Shown here: in pieces, positions 1-6,676 of the stretch
How the letters are laid out: each line of letters starts with the position of its first letter
Position numbering within the stretch: position 1 is the first letter of the stretch
Assembly: GCF_016900655.1 (NCBI RefSeq)
Contig: NZ_JACJKH010000001.1
Coordinates: 1-64,000, forward strand
DNA length: 64,000 bases
Reading direction: 5' to 3'
From: Drancourtella massiliensis
GTDB lineage: Bacteria; Bacillota; Clostridia; Lachnospirales; Lachnospiraceae
Notes under the pieces: model-generated
The model's database searches: none
The model's input: the letters and a program-made list of their open reading frames with translations, nothing else
What the model was told of the DNA's origin: nothing
Program-made: the position numbers and the translations under genes

Positions 1-35
1 TGTACTTTGTATTCATGGTCATATTTACGTGCCAC
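1..35 (-). CDS. IS3-family transposase OrfA, first 11 codons (partial)
   Basis: The minus strand reads a GTG start at 35-33 preceded by AGGAGG at 49-44 (8-base gap), then V-A-R-K-Y-D-H-E-Y-K-V before the window ends. Many clostridial IS3-family OrfA proteins, the HTH half of the transposase made with OrfB by frameshifting, begin with MARKYD-EYKVQAVKLAKE-like sequence. The family call rests on these 11 residues plus an IS-like end just upstream. The rest of the gene lies outside the window. Confidence 0.6.
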   Translation of the reverse strand, partial: MARKYDHEYKV

Positions 36-64
36 TTTGAATGCCTCCTTATTCTCTTGGTTTT

Positions 65-94
65 ATTATGAAATCCTTGAGAATAAGCTGTCAA
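65..94 (-). promoter_or_regulatory. Predicted transposase promoter in the IS end
   Basis: Minus-strand TTGACA (94-89), 18-base spacing, CATAAT (70-65), about 30 bases before the OrfA GTG. The -35 box falls within the putative terminal repeat, a common arrangement in IS elements. Confidence 0.5.
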
Positions 95-100
95 CTTTTT

Positions 101-1288
101 TTATACCACACCATCTGCCTTGTCGCAAAGGAGATTGAAAAGCTGCGTGTAAAGGATTGATACGACAAAATTAAAGGTATCGTCGGTGTCGGAAATGATA
201 ACGAACAACGCCGTTTTGCGGTCGCCCAGCGTATCAAGCTCCATTTCATCGGTTTCCATGAGTTCCCGCAGCTCCCGTATGTCAAAGGGGGCAAGCCGCG
301 CCCCGCAGGAAATGAGGATTGAGGAACGTGTTTTGCCCGCCGAAAGCAAGAATTTCTTATATTGCCGGACAGCAAAATGTTCCGGGTCTTTTTCTTCCAG
401 CCGTTCAAACATGAGGTCAACCGGGCTTTGAAACTCCGGGTCGTCCTCGCGGGCTTCGCTGGCGTTTATCATTTCAAGCAGCGTCGTAAAGTTCTTTTCT
501 GCTTCCGGGGCTTCGTAGTAGATATAGCCGATCAGAGCGCAGTAAAAGAGCCGTTCCGATTTCACCCAAAAATCCTCGCCGGATTTTTCCCCGTCGCCTT
601 TGGTGTTAGCGATAATGGTATTTACCAGCTTCAAAATGTCTTTCTCGCTGCGGATATACACAAAGGGGTTATATCGCATGGATTTTTTGAAGTTTATCGT
701 ATTCAGCACTTTTATCTTGTACCCGCCGCGCTGCAAGAGCTTTCCGCACTCGATTAAGACGGTGCCTTTCGGGTCGGTAACAACATAGCTTGAGTGCATT
801 TGCATGAGGTTCGGCTTGACGAAAAACCTTGTCTTGCCGGAGCCGGAGCCGCCGATCACAAGGATATTTTTATTCCTTGCGTACTTCGGCTGCTTCGGGC
901 GGCTGTTCATCGTCAGCCGTTCCGTTTGCGTGAGCAGCACATTGTTTTGAAAAACCGGGTCGATGTAGGGCTTTATATCTTCGGCTTTGCCCCAACGCGC
1001 AGAGCCGTATTCAATGCCTTTGCGGTATTTCTTCGCGTTCTTGCCCTTGATGTAGACGGCAAGCCGGACGATTACCGCGCCCGCAAGCCCGATCAACAGG
1101 TCGGCGGGGTGAACACTCGGAAAGGCATTTGAAAAAGCGGCGGAAAAACCGTCCCCGATAGACAGGAGCTTTGCGCTCATATCCGCGCCGGGGGCAAGAC
1201 GCACCGCCTGTCCGACTTTATCAAAGAGATACACAAAGAGCAGATACGGGGCGTTGAGGATAAGCAGTTTCTTGATTTCCGGCTTCAT
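101..1288 (-). pseudogene. VirD4/TraG-type conjugation coupling ATPase, C-terminus lost to an IS insertion
   Basis: Coupling proteins of this family are inner-membrane ATPases that bring the relaxosome to the type IV secretion channel. The 395-aa product has hydrophobic N-terminal stretches (about residues 8-25 and 60-78) and a Walker A motif, GGSGSGKT, near residue 146, followed by the VTDPKGT strand. Family members run to roughly 600 residues; this one matches through about DKADGV and then stops at TAA 103-101, which lies in IS sequence. The Walker B/DEFAN region and all-alpha domain are therefore missing. The start overlaps the PcfB-like gene by 4 bases, so the two were translationally coupled. 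The remainder presumably lies left of the IS. Transfer function is probably lost. Confidence 0.85.
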
Positions 1289-1761
1289 AGCTCAATCCCC
1301 CTATCCTTGTGTTTTGTCTTTTGGCGGTTTGCGTTGAGCTGCTTTGCCGCTTCCTTAAAGGACACTAACGCTTTGAGGATAGAGGGCTTTTGCTCCCGTG
1401 AGAGCTTCTTTGCGGAAAATTCCCTAAATGCTTCGGTCATCACGTCAATATCCTTGCCCCGAAAGGAAACAAGATAGGTCGGCGGCTTGCCGTTCTCTAT
1501 CCGCTTGACGTTATAATCCAGCCCGTTTTTCTTTGCGATAGCGTCAAAGGCTTTGATATTCGCGTCGGTAATCTCAATATTTGTTACCTTTTCGCCCGGT
1601 TTCATAAGCTGCCGCATAGTGATTTTCCCATGCGGGGCTTTGGAAAGCTGCTGCTTGCCTTTGGCTAAAACCGCTTTCATGGCTTTTTGCAGCACTTCGG
1701 CAGTCAGCTTTGAGGTCTTAATGGATAGGGCAACAACTTTCTCGTTTACTTCATCTTGCAT
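1285..1761 (-). CDS. PcfB-like conjugation accessory protein (DUF3801)
   Basis: 158 aa, lysine-rich, soluble. The sequence from the N-terminal NEKVVALSIKTSKLTAEVL through IEITDANIKAFDAIAKK to the basic C-terminus resembles the PcfB/DUF3801 family. In pCF10 PcfB is a relaxosome accessory factor that docks with the coupling ATPase. It lies directly upstream of the VirD4-like gene with a 4-base overlap, the usual arrangement. AGGAGG precedes the ATG (minus strand, about 1775-1770). The gene looks intact, but its partner is truncated. Confidence 0.8.
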   Translation of the reverse strand: MQDEVNEKVVALSIKTSKLTAEVLQKAMKAVLAKGKQQLSKAPHGKITMRQLMKPGEKVTNIEITDANIKAFDAIAKKNGLDYNVKRIENGKPPTYLVSFRGKDIDVMTEAFREFSAKKLSREQKPSILKALVSFKEAAKQLNANRQKTKHKDRGIEL

Positions 1762-1846
1762 TTACCGTCCTCCTTTCGATGATTTTTAGGGTGGTACGCC
1801 GCTTTGTGGCATAAAAATAGGGCGTCCGTTCTTCACGTCGCCCCGC

Positions 1847-2059
1847 TTAAATCCGTACCCGCAGACCGTTCAAGTCCTCGGCGCGGACACCCACAAGATA
1901 CCAATTCTCCCCGTACTCAATGCGGGTCGGTTTCCATTTGCCGCCCGCGAACACCTCCATGCACTCGCCGCAATGCAAGCCGCCGTAGTAGTCGGCAAGG
2001 TCAAAGCGAATGTCGTAACGGTCGGCGGTTTCATCAAAAATCAAAGCTCCCTGTTTCAT
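1847..2059 (-). CDS. Small DUF5348-type mobile-element protein
   Basis: 70 aa, acidic, with GLHCGECMEVF near residues 27-37 (a CxxC pair) and WYLVGV near 53-58. This size and pattern match the DUF5348 proteins common in Firmicutes conjugative elements; no biochemical role is known to me. I chose the ATG at 2059 because AGGAGG sits 8 bases upstream. A longer reading frame continues upstream but overlaps the end of the DUF6017 gene and has no better start. It lies between the DUF6017 and PcfB-like genes. Confidence 0.75.
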   Translation of the reverse strand: MKQGALIFDETADRYDIRFDLADYYGGLHCGECMEVFAGGKWKPTRIEYGENWYLVGVRAEDLNGLRVRI

Positions 2060-2078
2060 AAAGCGTCCTCCTTTGGTT

Positions 2079-3065
2079 TTACAGGCTTTCGCCCTCGTTG
2101 CATGAGTAATAGTCCGGGTCGCCAAACTTCGGCTTTCTCGGCGCAAGTGCGCCGCTCGCCATATCGTGAGCGACAAGGGAAGTGTAATAGTTGCCGATAG
2201 TGGACGGGGCATTGAACAGCACCGCCCGTAAATACTGCTTGATATTGCGGATTTTGGTTGTGTTCTCCCGCATACAGTCCAGGACAAAACGGATATGCTC
2301 GCTATCCAGCTTCATAAACTTTGCCTTGACAAGCTCCGCCGGGTAGTCGTCCCCGGCAATACGGATTGTCTTTCTCCGGGTACAGACCGTTTCCAGCATG
2401 AGATCGACGATTTCATCTAACCTGTCATAGTCGTAGGGCATATTCTGTTTGAGAATGTCGTACTCGATATTGTCCTTGATGATTTCCTCGTAAATCTCAA
2501 ATGCGCTCTGTGCTGCCGCTTCCTTTCGCTTCCGTTCCTGCGGCTCTGCCGCGTCGTCCCCCAAAGGAGAGGGGTTAGGGGAAAGGATAGGAATGGAATG
2601 GGTATTTGATAAATCCGTATTTGATTTTTCTTTTTTTGGTAAGTCAGTTCTTTGTTCTTCTTTATTTATTTGCGTTGGATTATCCGACGTCGGGTTTTCC
2701 GTTGTCGGATTTTCCAATACCGGCTTATCCGTTGTTGGATTTTCCAATATCGGGTTTTCCAATGACGGGGGCTGCGGCTGCTCATAAATGGTGTACTCGA
2801 TTGCCGCCATTTTGCCCTTTTCGTCGCGTCCCTGCCGCCTTGTGATATATCCGGCTTTTTCAAGCTCCCATACGGCGGTGCGGATCGCGTCGATACTTTC
2901 CCGATTGATATGGGACAGCCCCGCAAGGGTATAGTCCCAATCTTCCGGCAAGGACAACATCTGCGACAAAAGCCCCTTTGCCTTTAAGGAAAGCTCCTTG
3001 TTGCGTAGGTGGTGGTTGCTCATTACGGTGTAGCCCCTGCTTTTCTCCACGCGGAAAACTGCCAT
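2079..3065 (-). CDS. DUF6017-type helix-turn-helix protein (replication-initiator-like)
   Basis: 328 aa from ATG 3065, preceded by AGGAG. Residues 1-95 (AVFRVEKSRGYTVMSNHHL, then LSLKAKGLLSQML and an HTH-like GLSHINRESIDAIRTAVWEL) resemble the winged-helix N-terminus of element-borne replication initiator-like proteins. Residues about 100-135 are a low-complexity linker of repeated LENPTT-like units. The C-terminal part (about 185-328) matches the DUF6017 region, with RNIKQYLRAVLFNAP. It probably binds element DNA; whether it initiates replication or regulates is not shown here. An in-frame upstream extension to 3416 lacks a good ribosome site and runs through the structured leader, so I excluded it. 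Confidence 0.75.
   Translation of the reverse strand: MAVFRVEKSRGYTVMSNHHLRNKELSLKAKGLLSQMLSLPEDWDYTLAGLSHINRESIDAIRTAVWELEKAGYITRRQGRDEKGKMAAIEYTIYEQPQPPSLENPILENPTTDKPVLENPTTENPTSDNPTQINKEEQRTDLPKKEKSNTDLSNTHSIPILSPNPSPLGDDAAEPQERKRKEAAAQSAFEIYEEIIKDNIEYDILKQNMPYDYDRLDEIVDLMLETVCTRRKTIRIAGDDYPAELVKAKFMKLDSEHIRFVLDCMRENTTKIRNIKQYLRAVLFNAPSTIGNYYTSLVAHDMASGALAPRKPKFGDPDYYSCNEGESL
2660..2765 (-). repeat. Tandem Asn-Pro repeat coding region in the DUF6017 linker
   Basis: The minus strand encodes successive copies of a five-to-six residue unit (LENP, ILENPTT, DKPVLENPTT, ENPTSDNPT). The plus strand shows the recurring 10-mer GTTTTCCAAT-type unit. It is a degenerate short tandem repeat and a likely length-variable linker between the DNA-binding and C-terminal domains. 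Confidence 0.7.
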
Positions 3066-3093
3066 AGCTTCATCACTCCTTTGCTGTGGATTT

Positions 3094-3205
3094 GTTACGC
3101 AGTAGAACAGCGATTTTGAGGGTTTAGGGATAAAGCCCTTACCGTGTGAGAAACGCGCCCGCAAAGCCGCTTGTATCAAGGCTTTTTCTGCCCCTACTGC
3201 GTAAC
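3094..3205 (-). repeat. 12-bp perfect inverted repeat around the DUF6017 leader
   Basis: GTTACGCAGTAG at 3094-3105 and CTACTGCGTAAC at 3194-3205 are exact reverse complements, 88 bases apart. They fall in the untranslated leader just upstream of the DUF6017 gene (start 3065). In RNA this would form a closed stem enclosing about 90 nt; in DNA it could be a protein-binding or origin-like site. Confidence 0.75.
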
Positions 3206-3214
3206 ATGAGGGCA

Positions 3215-3265
3215 TAAAAAAACGGCGTTCCTTTTCTCCCGTTGTAGGATTGAAGAAACGCCGCC
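3215..3265 (-). terminator. Rho-independent terminator after the 120-aa gene
   Basis: On the minus strand GGCGTTTC near 3265-3254 pairs with GGAACGCC near 3231-3223 and is followed by seven T. It lies 12 bases after the stop of the 3277-3639 gene, separating it from the DUF6017 leader. Confidence 0.7.
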
Positions 3266-3276
3266 TTTGCGGTACG

Positions 3277-3639
3277 TTATTCTGTTTCTTCGGCAATGAG
3301 GTCTTGCATGACTTCGCCAAAGTCTGCTGTAAAGGAAAAAATGAAGTATTCCAAAACGGCGGGGTCTGCGTCCATAGGCTCGGCTTCCTCGGAAAAAGGC
3401 AAGCCCATAAGCCCATACAGCATTTTGATAATCTTAAAGAGCTTTCCCCTGTCGGCGGGGGTGTTCATTGAAACAAGAATGTCCGTAAGGCGGTTAATGG
3501 TTTCCATGTCGCCGCCTGTTGTTACCCATACCATTTCTGCGAATGGCTGCGTGATTGCTCCGGCTACAAGGTTTACCTTATCCTTGCTGATTTCGCCGGA
3601 CGGGAGTATAATACCCTTGTCTAAAAGTACGTTTTTCAT
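3277..3639 (-). CDS. Conserved mobile-element protein of unknown function
   Basis: 120 aa, acidic, no signal peptide or membrane segment. It opens MKNVLLDKGIILPSGEISKD and has hydrophobic helices around residues 25-45 and 70-85 and a very acidic C-terminus. AGGAGG lies 6 bases before the ATG, so translation is well supported. As the first gene of the element from this edge, with its own terminator, it may be a separate transcription unit. I do not recognise a characterised family; similar small proteins accompany Tn1549-like elements. Confidence 0.65.
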   Translation of the reverse strand: MKNVLLDKGIILPSGEISKDKVNLVAGAITQPFAEMVWVTTGGDMETINRLTDILVSMNTPADRGKLFKIIKMLYGLMGLPFSEEAEPMDADPAVLEYFIFSFTADFGEVMQDLIAEETE

Positions 3640-3800
3640 GTCGTCCTCCTATAATTTGTGGTGCCAAAATGGTGCCCGGTCTTACAAAATCATCTTATAC
3701 GGAGATACGGCAAGATAAATGAAAATACGCGGAAAGCCTTGATTTTAAGCCATTTTCGCAAGGTTTTATAAACACTTGCGAGGGCTTATAAGAAGATTTC
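3640..3800. other. Probable end region of the conjugative element
   Basis: This stretch carries no gene. It holds a short inverted pair (GGTGCC-AAAAT-GGTGCC is a direct repeat of GGTGCC at 3661-3677) and the two similar motifs TTTTATAAACACTTGCG and ACTTGCGAGGGCTTATAAG around 3764-3790, which could be recombinase arm or core sites. TnpB-like coding starts immediately after. No precise attachment duplication can be set without the empty site. Confidence 0.35.
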
Positions 3801-4105
3801 CGCCAATCAAATCAATAAAAAATATGGTAAAAAATCATCATCTTGCAAAATTCATATCGGATGTATCGTGGTACGAATTGACAAGGCAACTCACATATAA
3901 AGCGGAGTGGAATGCGAGAAAATATGTCAAAATAGATACGTTCTATGCCAGCAGCCAGTTATGTTCAGCTTGTGGCTATCGGAATACAGGTACAAAAAAT
4001 TTGTCGGTGAGGAAGTGGATATGTCCAAAATGCAGAGCAGAACATGACAGGGATATTAATGCCGCAAAAAACATATTAGCAGAGGGCTTAAGAAAAATAG
4101 CGTAA
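3800..4105 (+). pseudogene. tnpB: TnpB (IS200/IS605 OrfB) C-terminal remnant
   Basis: About 100 residues match the C-terminal quarter of TnpB, the RNA-guided nuclease of IS200/IS605 elements. Visible are NMVKNHHLAK, the zinc-ribbon pair CSACGYRN and CPKC, and the last RuvC aspartate in HDRDINAAKNIL. TnpB is normally about 370-420 aa; the earlier RuvC acidic residues and wedge domain are missing, and the frame upstream is unrelated sequence. The break coincides with the edge of the conjugative element, which may have inserted into tnpB. It cannot be an active nuclease as it stands. Confidence 0.85.
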
Positions 4106-4209
4106 TAGTATATAGGGCAGGAACTGCCCGAATCAACGCCGGTGGAGATAGTAGGGTACGAGGTCGATGAAGCAGGAAGCCCATTGGCTTTAGAAAATGG
4201 GTAGTTCAC
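4085..4209 (+). ncRNA. Omega-RNA (HEARO-like) scaffold and IS605 right end
   Basis: The 3' end of tnpB and the sequence after it hold the usual structured elements: a GGGCAG-GAA-CTGCCC hairpin at 4115-4129, an AATCAACGCC core, and the right-end hairpin CCCATT...AATGGG at 4180-4201 ending in GTAGTTCAC at 4201-4209. In this family the scaffold RNA is transcribed through the right end and continues into flanking DNA as the guide. The scaffold looks intact although the protein is not. The 5' boundary is approximate. Confidence 0.75.
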
Positions 4210-4477
4210 CTGAACGATGGTACTTGTATGAATAATATCCAGTTGGTGATTGACAAGAATAAAGTTGGAAATAAATAAAAATGCGTTCAATGTGGGAGCA
4301 GCGTTAAAGGCAGTCGGCTCTTTTGTCAGATCCAAGCGCAACGGTTATGAAATTCAGATTCAGACGATTGAGGTGCTTGGTAATTGCCCGTTTGACCGGA
4401 TGCTGATGTATGTGACGGGAGTATCCAACATCCGGGATACACTGTTGTTCCCAAGAACAGTGGGAAATCTGTTCTAA
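4210..4477 (+). pseudogene. asnS: asnS relic (asparaginyl-tRNA synthetase, interior deleted)
   Basis: Right after the IS end the frame starting at 4210 reads LNDGTCMNNIQLVIDKNK, typical of the AsnRS OB-fold. After a frameshift, FNVGAALKAVGSFV...GYEIQIQTIEVLG continues the same domain. It then jumps directly to FDRMLMYVTGVSNIRDTLLF and FPRTVGN, the motif 3/C-terminal end of AsnRS. Roughly 350 codons containing the catalytic core are missing, and the N-terminus is cut by the IS. This assignment is from memory of the family. It cannot encode an active enzyme. Confidence 0.8.
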
Positions 4478-4505
4478 CAGTAAAACGGATGATAAAGAGG
4501 AAAGA

Positions 4506-5705
4506 ATGATGTATCAGACTTATATTTTTGACTTATACGGAACATTGGTTGACATTCACACGGATGAGACTAAAATAGAAGTGTGGGAAAAAATGGCTCT
4601 GTTTTATGGGTATTATGGAGCATTTTATACGGCTGAAGAGCTTCGGCAAACATACCGGGAGCTGACACAGGAAGCGGAAAAAGAGGCATTGCGCCACGAC
4701 AGCCATGAAAGCTTTCCGGAGCTTCAGATCGAGGACGTCTTTCTGGAATTATTCCGCCGGAAAGGGGCAGATGTCCTAAAAGAGACTGCGGTGTATGCCG
4801 GTCAGTTTTTCCGAGTCCTTACGACAGAGTATATCCGGCTTTATGATGGGACACGGGAACTTCTGGAGGCTTTAAAAGCCTCCGGAGGGTCCCTTTATCT
4901 ATTGTCCAATGCTCAGCGGATATTCACAGCGTATGAGATGAAGGCACTTGATATTTTCCGGTATTTTGACGGGATTTATATTTCTTCCTCCTATGGAGTC
5001 AAAAAGCCGGACCGACGCTTTTTTGATCTCCTCCTCGAAAAGGAAAAGCTCAAAAGAGAAGAGGCTGTCATGATTGGAAATGATGGCATCTGCGATATTA
5101 GAGGAGCAAAAGAAGCCGGCATCGACACATTTTATATCCGGTCCAATATTTCCCCGAAAGAAGAGACGCCGGATGCGGATTTTGTACTGGAAGAAATGGA
5201 TCAGCGCCGGGTTAAGGAAATGCTGCTTTCCGGTAAGAAAAAGGAAGCCCTGCGGCTTCGCCCTTACCGGGAGGAAGATGCCGAAACGCTGGCACAGCTT
5301 TTCTATGATACAGTACATACGGTTAATGCGGCTGATTATACAAAGGAACAGCTGGATGTTTGGGCTCCAAAAGAGCGTGATCTGCATGCATGGAACCAGT
5401 CTTTTTTAAAGCACAGGACACTCGTTGCTGAACGGGACGGCAGGATTGCCGGTTTTGGAGATATGGACGAAACCGGGTATCTGGACCGCCTGTATGTGCA
5501 CAAGGAGTTTCAGAGGCAGGGGATTGCTGCGGCGATCTGTGATGCTCTGGAAGGAGAATCGGAAGCAGAAGAGTTTGAGACCCATGCTTCGATTACGGCC
5601 CGGCCGTTTTTTGAGGCCAGAGGCTATGAGATGATCCGTGCCCAGAAAGTGGAAAGGCAGGGGATTTTGCTGACCAATTATGTAATGCGAAAAAGAAGGC
5701 AGTAG
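4506..5705 (+). CDS. HAD-family hydrolase fused to a GNAT acetyltransferase
   Basis: 399 aa in two parts. Residues 1-235 form a HAD-IA phosphatase-like domain: motif I DLYGTLVD with the nucleophile and acid aspartates, motif II LLSNAQ, motif III lysine in KKPD, and motif IV GNDGICD. Residues about 245-399 are a GNAT domain, with LRPYREEDAETLAQLF opening it and LYVHKEFQRQGIAAAI as the acetyl-CoA loop. Substrates are unknown; the first half probably dephosphorylates a small metabolite. GAGGAAAGA precedes tandem ATGs at 4506 and 4509, and either may start. The frame is continuous across the junction. The next gene follows after 12 bases. Confidence 0.9.
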   Translation: MMYQTYIFDLYGTLVDIHTDETKIEVWEKMALFYGYYGAFYTAEELRQTYRELTQEAEKEALRHDSHESFPELQIEDVFLELFRRKGADVLKETAVYAGQFFRVLTTEYIRLYDGTRELLEALKASGGSLYLLSNAQRIFTAYEMKALDIFRYFDGIYISSSYGVKKPDRRFFDLLLEKEKLKREEAVMIGNDGICDIRGAKEAGIDTFYIRSNISPKEETPDADFVLEEMDQRRVKEMLLSGKKKEALRLRPYREEDAETLAQLFYDTVHTVNAADYTKEQLDVWAPKERDLHAWNQSFLKHRTLVAERDGRIAGFGDMDETGYLDRLYVHKEFQRQGIAAAICDALEGESEAEEFETHASITARPFFEARGYEMIRAQKVERQGILLTNYVMRKRRQ

Positions 5706-5717
5706 AGGAGAAAAAGG

Positions 5718-6188
5718 ATGAAACTGTTAATCAAACAAAGAGTATTTTCATGGACGGATACCTATGATATTTATGATGAATATGGGAATGTCCGTTATTT
5801 TGTGAAAGGAGATTTTTTCTCGATCGGACATCGGCTCAGAGTTTATGATGCCGCTCAAAATGAGATCGGTATGGTTCAGGAGAAACTGCTGCATTTTCTC
5901 CCGACCTTTGAAATCTATGCAGGAGGACAGTTTTATGGTACTGTTGCAAAGAAACTGACATTGCTCCGTCCTAAATATACGGTGGACTACAAAGGCTGGC
6001 AGGTTGAGGGAAACATGATGGGCTGGGAATACGATGCCTTTGCAGGCGGTGTCCTGGTGATGCATATTTCCAAAGAGATTTTCCACTGGGGAGATACTTA
6101 TGTAATTGACATTGCAGATTCTGCAGATGAAATTATGGCACTGATGCTGGTGCTTGCGATTGATGCGGCAAACTGTGCATCCGGTTAA
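5718..6188 (+). CDS. LURP-one-related (YxjI/Tubby C-like) protein
   Basis: 156 aa, soluble. It begins MKLLIKQRVFSWTDTYDIYD, and the pattern of aromatic beta-strands (YFVKGDFFSIGHRLRVYD, TVDYKGWQVEGN) fits the LURP-one-related fold, a beta-barrel related to Tubby and phospholipid scramblases. Bacterial members such as B. subtilis YxjI are widespread with no firm role. A ribosome site (GGAGAAAAAGG) lies just before the ATG, 12 bases after the HAD-GNAT stop, so it is probably cotranscribed. Confidence 0.8.
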   Translation: MKLLIKQRVFSWTDTYDIYDEYGNVRYFVKGDFFSIGHRLRVYDAAQNEIGMVQEKLLHFLPTFEIYAGGQFYGTVAKKLTLLRPKYTVDYKGWQVEGNMMGWEYDAFAGGVLVMHISKEIFHWGDTYVIDIADSADEIMALMLVLAIDAANCASG

Positions 6189-6220
6189 GCAAAGAGGGAA
6201 ATTGAGAAATACGAAATCCT

Positions 6221-6676
6221 ATGAAAAAGTCAAAAATCGTATCAGTTTTGATCGGGGCGGCGCTGTTTCTGGCAGTGGCGCTTCCGGTCGTTTTTCTGGA
6301 ATCCGTGATTGGCGGATTTATTATGAAAGTATTCGGATTCCGTTATGATTCTATGCGAAGTGTTTTTCTGTTTTTTCTGGTGACAGCTGTAGCAGATGCG
6401 CCTTTGGAGATTCTGGCAAAAGCACTTCCGAAAGCGATGATGAGTCTAGGGTGGATCCGAAAATCCGGAAGATTCGTTTTGTGGTATGTGCTGGATATGT
6501 TGTTTGAGATGATGACTCTGGCGGGAGCAGACCTGCTTATGGACAGCGTCCGTGCAGAGGCAGCGGGAATTCTGGTTGTGTCCGCGCTTTCGTCCGCAAT
6601 TACTGTCTGGCTGGACAGAAAAGATGAGGATTCGCCCGGAAATGAGATAAAGGAGAATAAGCATGGTAAAGATTGA
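6221..6676 (+). CDS. Small integral membrane protein (possible YrvL family)
   Basis: 151 aa with about four hydrophobic segments (near residues 6-28, 46-64, 84-105 and 115-130) and a charged tail. The pairing of FGFRYDSMRSVFLFF with DAPLEILAKALP recalls YrvL, a B. subtilis membrane regulator of extracytoplasmic sigma factor YlaC, but the likeness is only pattern-level. The ribosome site is poor. Its last 14 bases overlap the start of the nitroreductase gene, indicating one operon. Confidence 0.6.
   Translation: MKKSKIVSVLIGAALFLAVALPVVFLESVIGGFIMKVFGFRYDSMRSVFLFFLVTAVADAPLEILAKALPKAMMSLGWIRKSGRFVLWYVLDMLFEMMTLAGADLLMDSVRAEAAGILVVSALSSAITVWLDRKDEDSPGNEIKENKHGKD

Larger units (their letters stand above)
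1..110 (-). mobile_element. Terminal part of an IS3-family insertion sequence
   Basis: On the minus strand the element tip appears to start at 110 with TGTGGTATAAAAAAAGTTGA, resembling IS3/IS150-group terminal repeats that begin TGT and carry an A-run followed by GTTGACA. Conjugation-gene coding stops matching its family exactly here. A promoter lies inside the end: TTGACA at 94-89, an 18-base spacer, then CATAAT at 70-65, upstream of the OrfA start. The far end and target duplication are outside the window, so the boundary is estimated. Confidence 0.6.
110..3800 (-). mobile_element. Right part of an integrated conjugative element (Tn1549-like gene order)
   Basis: Five minus-strand genes in a row (unknown, DUF6017 HTH, DUF5348, PcfB-like, VirD4-like) match the order seen in Tn1549-like conjugative elements of Firmicutes. 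Strand, promoter style and gene families all change at about 3.8 kb, where a TnpB remnant begins. I could not define the attachment site. The right edge is placed where TnpB homology begins, and the left edge is the IS junction, so only a fragment is present. No recombinase is visible. Confidence 0.65.

Noticed and set aside
3066-3416. N-terminal extension of the DUF6017 protein
   Set aside because: It runs through a terminator and inverted repeat, and the ATG at 3065 has a ribosome site and matches the family start.
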